Position numbers and translations under genes: made by a program
From: Mesorhizobium sp. L-8-3
Lineage (GTDB): Bacteria > Pseudomonadota > Alphaproteobacteria > Rhizobiales > Rhizobiaceae
Assembly (NCBI RefSeq): GCF_016756615.1
Contig: NZ_AP023262.1
Location: 5,953,501 to 6,017,500, forward strand
DNA length: 64,000 nucleotides
Reading direction: 5' to 3'
Part shown: piece after piece, positions 18,506 to 26,891 of the stretch
How the letters are laid out: each line of letters opens with the position of its first letter
How positions within the stretch are numbered: the stretch's first letter is position 1
The notes under the pieces: generated by a model
What the model saw: only the letters and a program-made list of their open reading frames with translations
What the model was told of the DNA's origin: nothing
The model's database searches: none

Positions 18506-19531
18506 TTGTCCGAGAATATCCCGCTTCCGCTTGCGCTTACGGCTGGTGATCCTTCCGGTATCGGCCTGGAGATCGCTGTCGCCGCCTGGCTCGGCCGCCA
18601 GGCGCTCGACCTTCCGCCTTTCTATCTGATCGGAGATCCCGAGCTTCTCGCCGCCCGCGCGAAAGCGCTCGGTCGAGACGTGCCGGTCGCGACCGTCACG
18701 CCGGGCGAATCGGCCGAGGTGTTCGCGCAGGCTTTTCCGATCGCGCCGCTGCCGTCGCGCTTCACGGATACGATTGGCGTCGCCGATCCAGCCAATGCCG
18801 CGGGGATCGTCGGTTCGATCGACCGTGCGGTCGCCGATGTCTTTGCCGGAAAGGCCTCCGGGGTGGTCACCTTGCCGATCGCCAAAAAGTCTCTCTACGA
18901 TGCCGGCTTCGCATTCCCCGGCCATACGGAGTATCTTGCCGAACTTGCGTCCCGGCAGACGGGGCGTCAGGTCCAGCCGGTCATGATGCTCGCCGGCCCC
19001 GAACTGCGGGCGGTACCGGTAACCATACACATTCCCCTCGCCGAGGTTCCGACGGTCCTCACGACCGAGCTGATCGTCTCGACCGGCCGGATTGTCGCGA
19101 ACGATCTGCGGAACCGTTTCGCGATAGCGCGACCACGCCTCGTGCTGGCCGGATTGAACCCGCATGCCGGCGAACAGGGCGCGATCGGTACCGAGGACGA
19201 GACGATCGTGCGGCCGGCCGTCGAGGCGCTGCGCGCCGAAGGCATCGACGCGGTCGGGCCGCGGCCCGCCGACACCATGTTCCACGCCGCGGCCCGCAAG
19301 CGCTACGACGCGGCCCTGTGCATGTATCACGACCAGGCCCTCATCCCTGCCAAGGCGCTAGGCTTCGACGACACGGTCAATGTCACGCTCGGACTTCCAT
19401 TCGTTCGCACCTCGCCTGACCATGGGACCGCCCTGGACATCGCCGGCCGTGGCATCGCGCGCCCGGACAGCCTGATCGCCGCGCTGAAGCTCGCGGCCCG
19501 GCTCGGCACCGGCAGGACCAGCCCTGCATGA
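18506..19531 (+). CDS. pdxA: 4-hydroxythreonine-4-phosphate dehydrogenase
   Basis: 341 residues. Hallmarks are [15 protein letters not shown], the metal-binding histidine in [41 protein letters not shown] and [15 protein letters not shown]. The enzyme makes the aminoacetone precursor in vitamin B6 synthesis with NAD. The start is unusual. The only possible start before the conserved N-terminus is TTG at 18506, since an in-frame stop lies at 18491. A nearby ATG at 18490 is in another frame. The gene overlaps rsmA by four bases (ATGA), the common pdxA-rsmA order. Confidence 0.92.
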   Translation: MSENIPLPLALTAGDPSGIGLEIAVAAWLGRQALDLPPFYLIGDPELLAARAKALGRDVPVATVTPGESAEVFAQAFPIAPLPSRFTDTIGVADPANAAGIVGSIDRAVADVFAGKASGVVTLPIAKKSLYDAGFAFPGHTEYLAELASRQTGRQVQPVMMLAGPELRAVPVTIHIPLAEVPTVLTTELIVSTGRIVANDLRNRFAIARPRLVLAGLNPHAGEQGAIGTEDETIVRPAVEALRAEGIDAVGPRPADTMFHAAARKRYDAALCMYHDQALIPAKALGFDDTVNVTLGLPFVRTSPDHGTALDIAGRGIARPDSLIAALKLAARLGTGRTSPA

Positions 19532-20352
19532 GCATCGACGGGCTGCCGCCGCTCCGCGACGTGATCGAACGCCATGGGCTCGCGGCGAAGAAGTCGCTCG
19601 GCCAGAACTTCCTGCTCGACTTGAACCTCACCGGCAAGATCGCACGCGCGGCCGGCAATCTCGAAGCCACGACCGTGGTCGAGGTGGGCCCCGGCCCCGG
19701 CGGACTCACCCGGGCCCTTCTCATGCATGGCGCCGCGCGCGTCGTAGCGATCGAACGCGACGATCGATGCCTCGCCGCTCTGGCGGAGATCGCCGGCCAC
19801 TATCCCGGTCGCCTCGACATTGTCGCCGACGACGCGCTGAAGATCGATTTCGCCGCACTCGCGGACGGCCAGCCGCTCAAGATCGTTGCCAACCTCCCCT
19901 ACAATATCGGCACGGAGCTCCTGGTACGCTGGCTGACCGTTCCTGTCTGGCCGCCCTTCTACACATCCATGACCCTGATGTTCCAACGCGAAGTCGCCGA
20001 ACGCATCGTCGCCGCACCGGGCAGCGGCGCCTATGGCCGGTTGGGTGTTCTGGCCGGCTGGAGGACGGAAGCGAGAATCGTTTTCGACGTGCCGCGCCAG
20101 GCATTCGTGCCGCCGCCAAAGATCACATCGTCGGTCGTGCACCTCGTGCCCCGGGCAGAGCCGGTGCGGACCGATGTCCTCAAGCTTGGCCGGGTCACCG
20201 AAGCGGCCTTCGGCCAGCGCCGCAAAATGCTGCGCCAGAGCCTGAAGAGCGTCGGCGGGGAAAGGCTCCTCGAAGCGACCGGCATCGACGGCACCCGGCG
20301 GGCCGAGACGCTGAGCGTCGCCGAATTCGTGGCACTCGCAAACGCGCTGTAG
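19528..20352 (+). CDS. rsmA: 16S rRNA (A1518/A1519-N6) dimethyltransferase
   Basis: 274 residues. [13 protein letters not shown] opens the SAM-binding domain, [16 protein letters not shown] is the SAM motif and [11 protein letters not shown] is the catalytic NLPY motif. The C-terminal helical domain contains [14 protein letters not shown]. The enzyme (KsgA) dimethylates two adenines in helix 45 of 16S rRNA during late 30S assembly. It is the last gene of the lpt-surA-like-pdxA-rsmA run and converges on gmk across 63 bases, where no strong terminator was seen. Confidence 0.95.
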   Translation: MSIDGLPPLRDVIERHGLAAKKSLGQNFLLDLNLTGKIARAAGNLEATTVVEVGPGPGGLTRALLMHGAARVVAIERDDRCLAALAEIAGHYPGRLDIVADDALKIDFAALADGQPLKIVANLPYNIGTELLVRWLTVPVWPPFYTSMTLMFQREVAERIVAAPGSGAYGRLGVLAGWRTEARIVFDVPRQAFVPPPKITSSVVHLVPRAEPVRTDVLKLGRVTEAAFGQRRKMLRQSLKSVGGERLLEATGIDGTRRAETLSVAEFVALANAL

Positions 20353-20415
20353 GGCGGTCGCGCGGCCCCGCTGGCGTCACCAACGAAGCCGCAATCACGA
20401 TCTCGCTTGTCCGGC

Positions 20416-21072
20416 CTATTCCGGCTTCTCGTCCAGCAGCGCCGAGACGAAGTCGAACAGGCCGGGCCTGCGGTCGCGGCGCAACCGCTCCGCCGTCACG
20501 ATCGCTCTTACTTCCGCAAACGCCCGGTCGAGATCATGATTGATCACGACGTAGTCATATTCGCGCCAATGCTCGATCTCGACCTTGGCGTTCTTCAGGC
20601 GCGTGTCGATGGTGGATGCGGAATCCTCGGCACGGCGCTGCAGCCTGGACTTCAGCTCGGTCATCGACGGCGGCAGGATGAAGATCGAGACGATGTCGCC
20701 GCGCATCTTTTCCTTGAGCTGCTTGGCGCCTTGCCAGTCTATGTCGAACAGCATGTCACGGCCGTCCGCCATCGCCCTTTCGGCAGGCTCGCGCGGTGTC
20801 GCGTAGAAATTGCCGTGCACTTCCGCCCACTCCAGCAAGGCGTCGTTGTCGCGCAGCATTTCGAATTCGCGCCTGCTGCGGAAATGATAATGCACGCCGT
20901 CGATCTCGCTGCCGCGGCGCGGCCGCGTGGTCACGCTCACCGAAAGTTCGAAACCCGGGTCGCTCTCGATGAGGCTGCGGGCGATAGTCGACTTCCCCGC
21001 GCCCGACGGCGAGGAAAGCACAAGCATCAAGCCGCGCCGCTTGATCGCCTGCGATGGTCGCTCCTCGGCCAT
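20416..21072 (-). CDS. gmk: Guanylate kinase
   Basis: 218 residues. P-loop [10 protein letters not shown] near residue 20, the GMP-binding region [21 protein letters not shown] and the lid region with YATPREP are typical. It phosphorylates GMP to GDP with ATP. It follows yicC by three bases on the minus strand at the end of the fab-mltG-yicC-gmk series. Confidence 0.95.
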   Translation of the reverse strand: MAEERPSQAIKRRGLMLVLSSPSGAGKSTIARSLIESDPGFELSVSVTTRPRRGSEIDGVHYHFRSRREFEMLRDNDALLEWAEVHGNFYATPREPAERAMADGRDMLFDIDWQGAKQLKEKMRGDIVSIFILPPSMTELKSRLQRRAEDSASTIDTRLKNAKVEIEHWREYDYVVINHDLDRAFAEVRAIVTAERLRRDRRPGLFDFVSALLDEKPE

Positions 21073-21075
21073 CCC

Positions 21076-21963
21076 TTACTCCAGATTCTGCACTTGCTCG
21101 CGAAACTGGTCGACGACGGCCTTCAATTCGAGGCCGATTGCCGTGACCGGCGCCGCATTGGACTTCGAGCAAAGCGTATTCGATTCGCGATTGAATTCCT
21201 GCGACAGGAAATCGAGCTTGCGGCCGATGGCGCCGCCGTCGGCGAGCAGGTTGCGACCGGAGGCGACATGGGTCTTCAGCCTGTCGATCTCCTCGCGAAT
21301 GTCGGCCTTGGTGGCGAGGAAAGCCGCCTCCATATGGAGCCTGGTCTCGTCGAGACCCGTGCCCGGTTCCATCAGCAGCCGAACCTGCTCGGCGATACGC
21401 GCGCGGATCACGGCAGGATCGCGGGACGGATCGGCCTCCGCTGCGAGCGTCAATGCTTCGATGCGATCGAGATGGGCGCCGAGCACGAGACCGAGCGCCG
21501 TTCCTTCCGCCAGGCGTGCCTTTTCGAGGCCGGCCAGAGCCTCGTCCAAAACGCAGAGGATCGACTTGTCGAGGCGCGCCCGCTCCTCCTCGCTCTCCAG
21601 CGCTTCCGGCATTTCGAGCACGCCGCGCAGGGCGAGCAGCCCGTCGGCCGTGGCCGGAGCGACACCGAACTGCTCCTCCAACCTCTTCGCGAGGCCCGCC
21701 AGGTCCTTCAGGAAATCCTCGTTGACAACGGGCTGCACAGCAAGGCCGTCGCGCTGCACGGCCAGGCTCGCCTGGATGTTGCCGCGGGAGAAGCGCTTCT
21801 GGATCGCCTGGCGGGTGGCCTGCTCCAGCCGCTCGAAGCCGGGCGGCAGCCTCAGCCGGGCGTCGACGCCCTTGCCGTTCACCGACTTGATTTCCCAGGC
21901 GATCGCCGCGCCGTCGTGATCTGCGCCGGCACGCGCGAAGCCGGTCATACTCTGCAAACTCAT
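21076..21963 (-). CDS. YicC family endoribonuclease-type protein
   Basis: 295 residues. The start SLQSMTGFARAG, the middle ARIAEQVRLLMEPGTGLDE and the C-terminal block KLDFLSQEFNRESNTLCSKS followed by VVDQFREQVQNLE are the YicC/YloC family hallmarks. E. coli YicC is reported as an endoribonuclease that can act on the small RNA RyhB. The gene is linked to gmk as in many proteobacteria. The start at 21963 gives the conserved N-terminus directly. Confidence 0.93.
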   Translation of the reverse strand: MSLQSMTGFARAGADHDGAAIAWEIKSVNGKGVDARLRLPPGFERLEQATRQAIQKRFSRGNIQASLAVQRDGLAVQPVVNEDFLKDLAGLAKRLEEQFGVAPATADGLLALRGVLEMPEALESEEERARLDKSILCVLDEALAGLEKARLAEGTALGLVLGAHLDRIEALTLAAEADPSRDPAVIRARIAEQVRLLMEPGTGLDETRLHMEAAFLATKADIREEIDRLKTHVASGRNLLADGGAIGRKLDFLSQEFNRESNTLCSKSNAAPVTAIGLELKAVVDQFREQVQNLE

Positions 21964-22025
21964 CGCCCTTGCCCGTCCAGTCGCGGCATCAGGCGGGATC
22001 CGGATCGGATCATTCCCGCGTCCCG

Positions 22026-23204
22026 CTATTGTTGGTTGGTCGACTGGGAGGCGCCACCGGCCTTCGCCGCCTCTTCCGCCTGCTTCTTTTCCACCGCGCG
22101 CCAGCGGGCGACATTCTTGTTGTGCTCTTCGAGCGTCGTGGCGAAGACATGGCCGCCCGTGCCGTCAGCGACGAAATAGAGATCGTCCGTCTTGGACGGA
22201 TTGGCGACCGCCTCGAGCGCCGCCCGGCCGGGATTGGCGATCGGCGTCGGCGGCAGGCCGTTGATAAGATAGGTGTTGTAGGGCGTCGGCTTGTCGATGT
22301 CGGACTGGAAGATCGGACGGTCCGCCGGCTTGCCCCTGCCGCCGAACAGGCCGTAGATGATCGTCGGGTCCGACTGGAGCCGCATTCCCTTGTTGAGCCG
22401 ATTGATGAACACCGAGGCCACGCGGGATCGCTCGTCGGCCCGGCCAGTCTCCTTCTCCACGATCGAGGCGAGCGTGACGAACTCTTCGATGGAGGCGATC
22501 GGCAGATCGTCGGAACGACGCTCCCAGATGCTCTCCACCAGATTCCTCTGGTCGGCGAGCATCTTGTCGATGATCTGCTGGCGGCTCGTGCCGCGTGTGA
22601 AGCGCTGGGTGTCGGCGGCAAGCGTGCCCTCGGCCGGCATCGTCGAAGGCATGTCGCCGGTGAGGGCTTCCTGCTCGGCGATACGCTGGAACGCCTGCTC
22701 GACGGTCAGGCCCTCCGGTATGGTCAGCGAATAGAGCACCGACTTGCCGCTCTTCAGGAGTTCCATGATGTCGCGCATGGAGGCGCCGGCCTTAACCTCG
22801 TACTCGCCCGCCTTCATCTTGCCTTCATTGCCATAGGCGCGAAGGCCGAGCTGGAAGATGCGCGCGTCGGAGATCAGGCCGCGGCGCTGGAGCTGGTCGG
22901 CGATCTCCTGGACCCCGGTATTCGGCTTGACCAGGAACGTGCTGACGGTCTGCGTGGGCCCGGCAGCGTCGAAGGCGCGCTTGCCGAAATAGACGGCGAT
23001 GCCGGCGGCCAGCGTGACCAGCACGACCGTCGACATCAGGAAATTGAGGAAGACCACGAACTGGTTGCGCGACTGGCGCGAACGCCGCGGCGGCGGCGTC
23101 CCGGCCTCTGGCCTCAACGCGTCGCTGGCGCTCTTCGGTACGATCGGTTTCGCTTGCGTCTCGCGCTGCGCGAGTTCGGCTTCGCTCGGAGGGTTCGTGT
23201 TCAT
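22026..23204 (-). CDS. mltG: Endolytic murein transglycosylase
   Basis: 392 residues. A proline- and arginine-rich cytoplasmic N-terminus is followed by a single membrane helix (about residues 50-74), a LysM-like region (TFLVKPNTGVQEIADQL) and the YceG catalytic domain. The catalytic glutamate is E250 in LASIVEKETG, with SVFINRLNKGMRLQSDPT and GLPPTPIANPG further on. MltG cuts nascent glycan strands at the inner membrane and sets their length. It sits between fabF and yicC, as usual in this order of bacteria. Confidence 0.95.
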   Translation of the reverse strand: MNTNPPSEAELAQRETQAKPIVPKSASDALRPEAGTPPPRRSRQSRNQFVVFLNFLMSTVVLVTLAAGIAVYFGKRAFDAAGPTQTVSTFLVKPNTGVQEIADQLQRRGLISDARIFQLGLRAYGNEGKMKAGEYEVKAGASMRDIMELLKSGKSVLYSLTIPEGLTVEQAFQRIAEQEALTGDMPSTMPAEGTLAADTQRFTRGTSRQQIIDKMLADQRNLVESIWERRSDDLPIASIEEFVTLASIVEKETGRADERSRVASVFINRLNKGMRLQSDPTIIYGLFGGRGKPADRPIFQSDIDKPTPYNTYLINGLPPTPIANPGRAALEAVANPSKTDDLYFVADGTGGHVFATTLEEHNKNVARWRAVEKKQAEEAAKAGGASQSTNQQ

Positions 23205-23300
23205 CTCGCCTCGGTCCGTACTCGTCGATCCTGGAATCGCGCCGAGACTAGATGCGAATATGGCGAAATTCGCGGCAAACCGCTCGTCGGAACGTTCGGG

Positions 23301-24563
23301 TCAGCCATTGTAGCGCTGGAAGATCAGCGAAGCGTTGGTGCCGCCGAAACCGAAGGAGTTGGACAGAGCGACATCGATCCGCCGCTCGCGCGGCTTGTTA
23401 GGGACGAGATCGATCGCCGTATCGCGCTCCGGATTGTCGAGATTGATCGTCGGCGGCGCGACATTGTCGCGGATGGCGAGGATCGAGAAGATCGCCTCGG
23501 CCGCACCGGCCGCGCCGAGCAGATGCCCGATCGACGATTTCGTCGACGACATGGAGATCTTCGAGGCCGCATTGCCGACAAGGCGCTCGACAGCGCCGAG
23601 CTCGATCGTGTCGGCCATCGTCGAGGTGCCATGCGCGTTGATGTAGTCGATGTCGGACGGTGCAAGCTTGGCGCGCTTCAGAGCGGAATTCATGCAACGG
23701 AACGCGCCGTCGCCATCTTCGGCAGGGGCCGTGATGTGATAGGCGTCGCCGGAAAGGCCGTAGCCGGTAAACTCGGCGTAGATCTTCGCGCCACGCGCCT
23801 TGGCATGCTCGAGTTCCTCGAGCACCACGACGCCGGCGCCCTCGCCCATCACGAATCCGTCGCGATCTTTGTCGTAGGGGCGCGACGCCGTCTCGGGGCT
23901 GTCGTTGCGGTCGGTGGAGAGCGCCTTGCAGGCAGCGAAGCCCGCCAGCGCAAGCCGCCCGATCGGAGATTCGGCGCCGCCGGCCAGCATCACGTCGGCG
24001 TCGCCGAACATGATCAGCCTGGCCGCATCGCCGATCGCATGGGCGCCGGTCGAGCAGGCGGTGACGACGGCGTGATTCGGGCCCTTCAGTCCATGGCGGA
24101 TCGACACCTGACCCGACACCAGATTGATGATGTTACCGGGAATGAAGAAGGGACTGATGCGGCGTGGGCCGCGTTCCTTCAGAATGAGCGCGTTTTCCGA
24201 GATACCCTCGATGCCGCCGATGCCCGAACCGATCATGACGCCCGTGGCGCAACGTTCGTCCTCGGTTTTCGGCTGCCAGCCGGAATCCTTCAGCGCCTCG
24301 TCAGCGGCCGCGATGCCATAGAGGATGAAATCGCCGATTTTCCGCAGTTCCTTCGGCTCGAGCACGGCCTCGGGATTGAAGCTGTGATCACTGCCGTCGC
24401 CACGCGGAATGACATTGGCGATCTTGCAGGCGAGATCTTCGACCTCGAATTCGGTGATGCGGCGGGCAGCACTGCGCCCGCTGAGCAATTGCCGCCAGGA
24501 ATGCTCGGCCCCGTAGCCGAACGGGGAGAGCAAACCCAGGCCCGTGACGACGACGCGTCTCAT
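23301..24563 (-). CDS. fabF: 3-oxoacyl-ACP synthase II
   Basis: 420 residues, the standard length. The catalytic triad is C170 (TACSTGAHAIG), H311 (NAHGTSTMADT) and H347 (KSSIGHLLGAAG), with K342 nearby. It condenses acyl-ACP with malonyl-ACP during chain elongation and controls the palmitoleate-to-vaccenate step. The gene lies 40 bases after acpP on the same strand, so acpP and fabF are probably one transcript. Confidence 0.95.
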   Translation of the reverse strand: MRRVVVTGLGLLSPFGYGAEHSWRQLLSGRSAARRITEFEVEDLACKIANVIPRGDGSDHSFNPEAVLEPKELRKIGDFILYGIAAADEALKDSGWQPKTEDERCATGVMIGSGIGGIEGISENALILKERGPRRISPFFIPGNIINLVSGQVSIRHGLKGPNHAVVTACSTGAHAIGDAARLIMFGDADVMLAGGAESPIGRLALAGFAACKALSTDRNDSPETASRPYDKDRDGFVMGEGAGVVVLEELEHAKARGAKIYAEFTGYGLSGDAYHITAPAEDGDGAFRCMNSALKRAKLAPSDIDYINAHGTSTMADTIELGAVERLVGNAASKISMSSTKSSIGHLLGAAGAAEAIFSILAIRDNVAPPTINLDNPERDTAIDLVPNKPRERRIDVALSNSFGFGGTNASLIFQRYNG

Positions 24564-24603
24564 GGCTCAACTCTCCCCACGCAATACGGCATGATCGGTG
24601 GCG

Positions 24604-24840
24604 TCAGGCGGACGCCTTGTCGATGTACTTGACGGCATCGCCCACCGTCAGGATTGTCTCGGCCGCATCGTCCGGGATCTCGACACCGAACTCTTCCTCG
24701 AAGGCCATCACGAGCTCGACCGTGTCCAGGCTGTCTGCGCCGAGATCGTCGATGAAGCTTGCCGCCTCGGTGACCTTGTCGGCATCGACGCCAAGATGCT
24801 CGACAACGATCTTCTTGACGCGTTCTGCGGTATCGCTCAT
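24604..24840 (-). CDS. acpP: Acyl carrier protein
   Basis: 78 residues, acidic, with the phosphopantetheine attachment serine S37 in [16 protein letters not shown]. The start [18 protein letters not shown] is typical of the housekeeping fatty-acid ACP. It carries growing acyl chains for the fab enzymes around it. A sigma-70-like promoter lies about 135 bases upstream in the gap after fabG, which fits the high expression expected. Confidence 0.96.
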   Translation of the reverse strand: MSDTAERVKKIVVEHLGVDADKVTEAASFIDDLGADSLDTVELVMAFEEEFGVEIPDDAAETILTVGDAVKYIDKASA

Positions 24841-24975
24841 GTGGGCACCCTCGTCTTCTGAGATTATCTGTCTTCGTTAGCGGCCCGATTGCCGCTAATC
24901 AAGCTGAAAAGATGTTCCGTCCGGAACGGGACAGCGGAGCAGGTTCTTGCGTCCTCCCCCGCCGGATCGGAGGCC

Positions 24976-25004
24976 GCATTACACGAAAAATCGCGGCTGT
25001 CCAA
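24976..25004 (-). promoter_or_regulatory. Sigma-70-like promoter for acpP
   Basis: Read on the minus strand: -35 TTGGAC (25004-24999), a 17-base spacer and -10 TAATGC (24981-24976). Transcription would start near 24968, giving a leader of about 128 bases before the acpP start. The leader contains a small palindrome, GTTCCGTCCGGAAC, at 24914-24927. No transcript data support this; it is a consensus match only. Confidence 0.45.
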
Positions 25005-25030
25005 GGTGAAAACGGCTCGATTCCGGCATC

Positions 25031-25768
25031 TCAGATCATCGCCATGCCGCCATTCACATGAATCGTCTGGCCAGTGACGTAAGAGGCTTCGTTGGAGGCG
25101 AGATATACGACCGCGGAGGCGACCTCGCCGCCGACGCCCATACGCTTCATGGGGATCGCCCCCATGATCGCTTCCTTCTGCTTGTCGTTCAGCTTGCCGG
25201 TCATGGCTGATTCGATGAAGCCCGGGGCGACGCAGTTGACCGTAATGGCGCGGCTGGCGATTTCCTGGGCGAGCGACTTCGAAAAGCCGATCATGCCGGC
25301 TTTCGATGCGCAATAGTTTGCCTGGCCCGGATTGCCGGTGACGCCGACGACGGAGCTGATGTTGACGATGCGGCCGAACCGACGCCGCATCATCGGATGC
25401 GTGAGCTCGCGCGTCAGCCGGAAAACGGCCGTCAGGTTGACCTCCAGAACCTGGTCCCAATCCTCGTCGGACATGCGCACGAAGAGGCCGTCCCTGGTGA
25501 TGCCGGCATTGTTGACCAGTATGTCGACGCCATCGAGATCGGCTTCAGCCTTCTGACCGAGCGCCTTGACCTCGTCGCGTTGGGACAGGTCGGCAGGGAA
25601 GATCTTCACCCGCTTGCCAAGCTCGTTCGCCAGGGTCTCGAGCTTCTCCACCCGCGTCCCGTGCAGGCCGACCACGGCACCTTGCGCGTGGAGGGCGCGG
25701 GCAACGGACTCGCCGATGCCTCCGGAAGCCCCGGTAACGAGCGCCTTGCGGCCAGTCAGATCGAACAT
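25031..25768 (-). CDS. fabG: 3-oxoacyl-ACP reductase
   Basis: 245 residues from the ATG at 25768; an upstream extension overlapping the gap was rejected. The NADPH motif TGASGGIG is at residues 12-19, NNAG near 87, and the catalytic S139-Y152-K156 triad in NISSVVGVTGNPGQANYCASK. The C-terminal YVTGQTIHVNGGMAMI is typical of true FabG. It reduces 3-oxoacyl-ACP with NADPH. It lies 61 bases downstream of fabD on the same strand. Confidence 0.96.
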   Translation of the reverse strand: MFDLTGRKALVTGASGGIGESVARALHAQGAVVGLHGTRVEKLETLANELGKRVKIFPADLSQRDEVKALGQKAEADLDGVDILVNNAGITRDGLFVRMSDEDWDQVLEVNLTAVFRLTRELTHPMMRRRFGRIVNISSVVGVTGNPGQANYCASKAGMIGFSKSLAQEIASRAITVNCVAPGFIESAMTGKLNDKQKEAIMGAIPMKRMGVGGEVASAVVYLASNEASYVTGQTIHVNGGMAMI

Positions 25769-25829
25769 TGCCTTTACTCCCCTGAAGACCGGAGCACTCC
25801 CTCGGCGAGGGACATGTCGAGGATTATCA

Positions 25830-26771
25830 TTACACCAGCGTTGCGAGCGCGGCTTCCACATCGGTGGAATTGCCCACGGCCGAAGTGGCAATTTCCTTGT
25901 CGATGCGCCGCGCCAGGCCCGACAGAACCTTGCCGGACCCGATCTCATACAGGGTCTTCACGCCATTTGCGCCGAACCATTCGACGGTTTCGCGCCAGCG
26001 CACCCGGCCGGTAACCTGCTCGACCAGGCTCGCGGCGATCGCGTCCGGATCGGTGAGCGTCCGTACCGCCACGTTTGCCACGACGGGAACGGCCGGCGCG
26101 TTCTTGACGACCTTGGCGAGCGCTTCGCGCATGGCCTCGGCGGCCGGCGCCATCAGGGCGGAATGGAACGGGGCGGAAACGGGCAGCATCAGTGCGCGCT
26201 TGGCTCCTTTTTCCGTGCACAGGCGCGCAGCGAGCTCTACCGCGGTCCTGGCGCCCGAAATCACCAGTTGCCCGCCGCCATTGTCGTTGGCGATCTGGCA
26301 GACCGAGTCGCGGGAGGCTTCCGCGCAGGCGGCCTCGACACCGGCCTGGTCGAGACCGAGGATCGCAGCCATTGCGCCTTCGCCGACCGGCACTGCCGCC
26401 TGCATGGCGTTGCCGCGGATTCGCAACAGGCGCGCCGTGTCGGCGATCGAGAACGTCCCGGCGGCCGCAAGCGCAGAATATTCGCCGAGCGAATGGCCGG
26501 CCACATAGGCGACCTTGTCTTTGAGGGAGAAACCGCGCGCTTCAAGCGCACGCAATGCGGCCAGCGACACCGCCATCAGGGCCGGCTGGGCATTCGCGGT
26601 CAGGGTAAGGGTCTCTTCCGGCCCTTCCCACATGATCGCGGAGAGCTTCTGGCCCAGCGCATCGTCGACCTCCTCGAAGACGGCTCGGGCTTCCGGGAAC
26701 GAATCCGCCAGATCCCTGCCCATGCCGACGGACTGGCTGCCTTGCCCCGGGAAGGTGAAAGCGATCGACAT
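25830..26771 (-). CDS. fabD: Malonyl-CoA:ACP transacylase
   Basis: 313 residues from the ATG at 26771 (MSIAFTFPGQGSQSVGMG). The nucleophile S94 lies in GHSLGEYSA and the catalytic histidine H203 in SAPFHSALM. It charges ACP with malonate for FabF and its relatives. It heads the fabD-fabG-acpP-fabF series. The gene upstream on the same strand is the GGDEF/EAL gene, 120 bases away. Confidence 0.95.
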   Translation of the reverse strand: MSIAFTFPGQGSQSVGMGRDLADSFPEARAVFEEVDDALGQKLSAIMWEGPEETLTLTANAQPALMAVSLAALRALEARGFSLKDKVAYVAGHSLGEYSALAAAGTFSIADTARLLRIRGNAMQAAVPVGEGAMAAILGLDQAGVEAACAEASRDSVCQIANDNGGGQLVISGARTAVELAARLCTEKGAKRALMLPVSAPFHSALMAPAAEAMREALAKVVKNAPAVPVVANVAVRTLTDPDAIAASLVEQVTGRVRWRETVEWFGANGVKTLYEIGSGKVLSGLARRIDKEIATSAVGNSTDVEAALATLV

Positions 26772-26891
26772 ATGAGAGCGTTTCTCCAACTTTTCTTCGG
26801 CTGCGTGTGGAGCAAGGATGGGCGCGGAGTCAAGGGCGGGCAAACGATACGCAGATCGTTGCCTGGCTTTCGATTACCGGCCGAACCGCCG

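Noticed and set aside
21969-24632. 887-codon open frame on the plus strand over mltG, fabF and the acpP end
   Set aside because: It runs across several well-supported minus-strand genes and its translation is low-complexity, rich in Arg, Gly and His, without homology.
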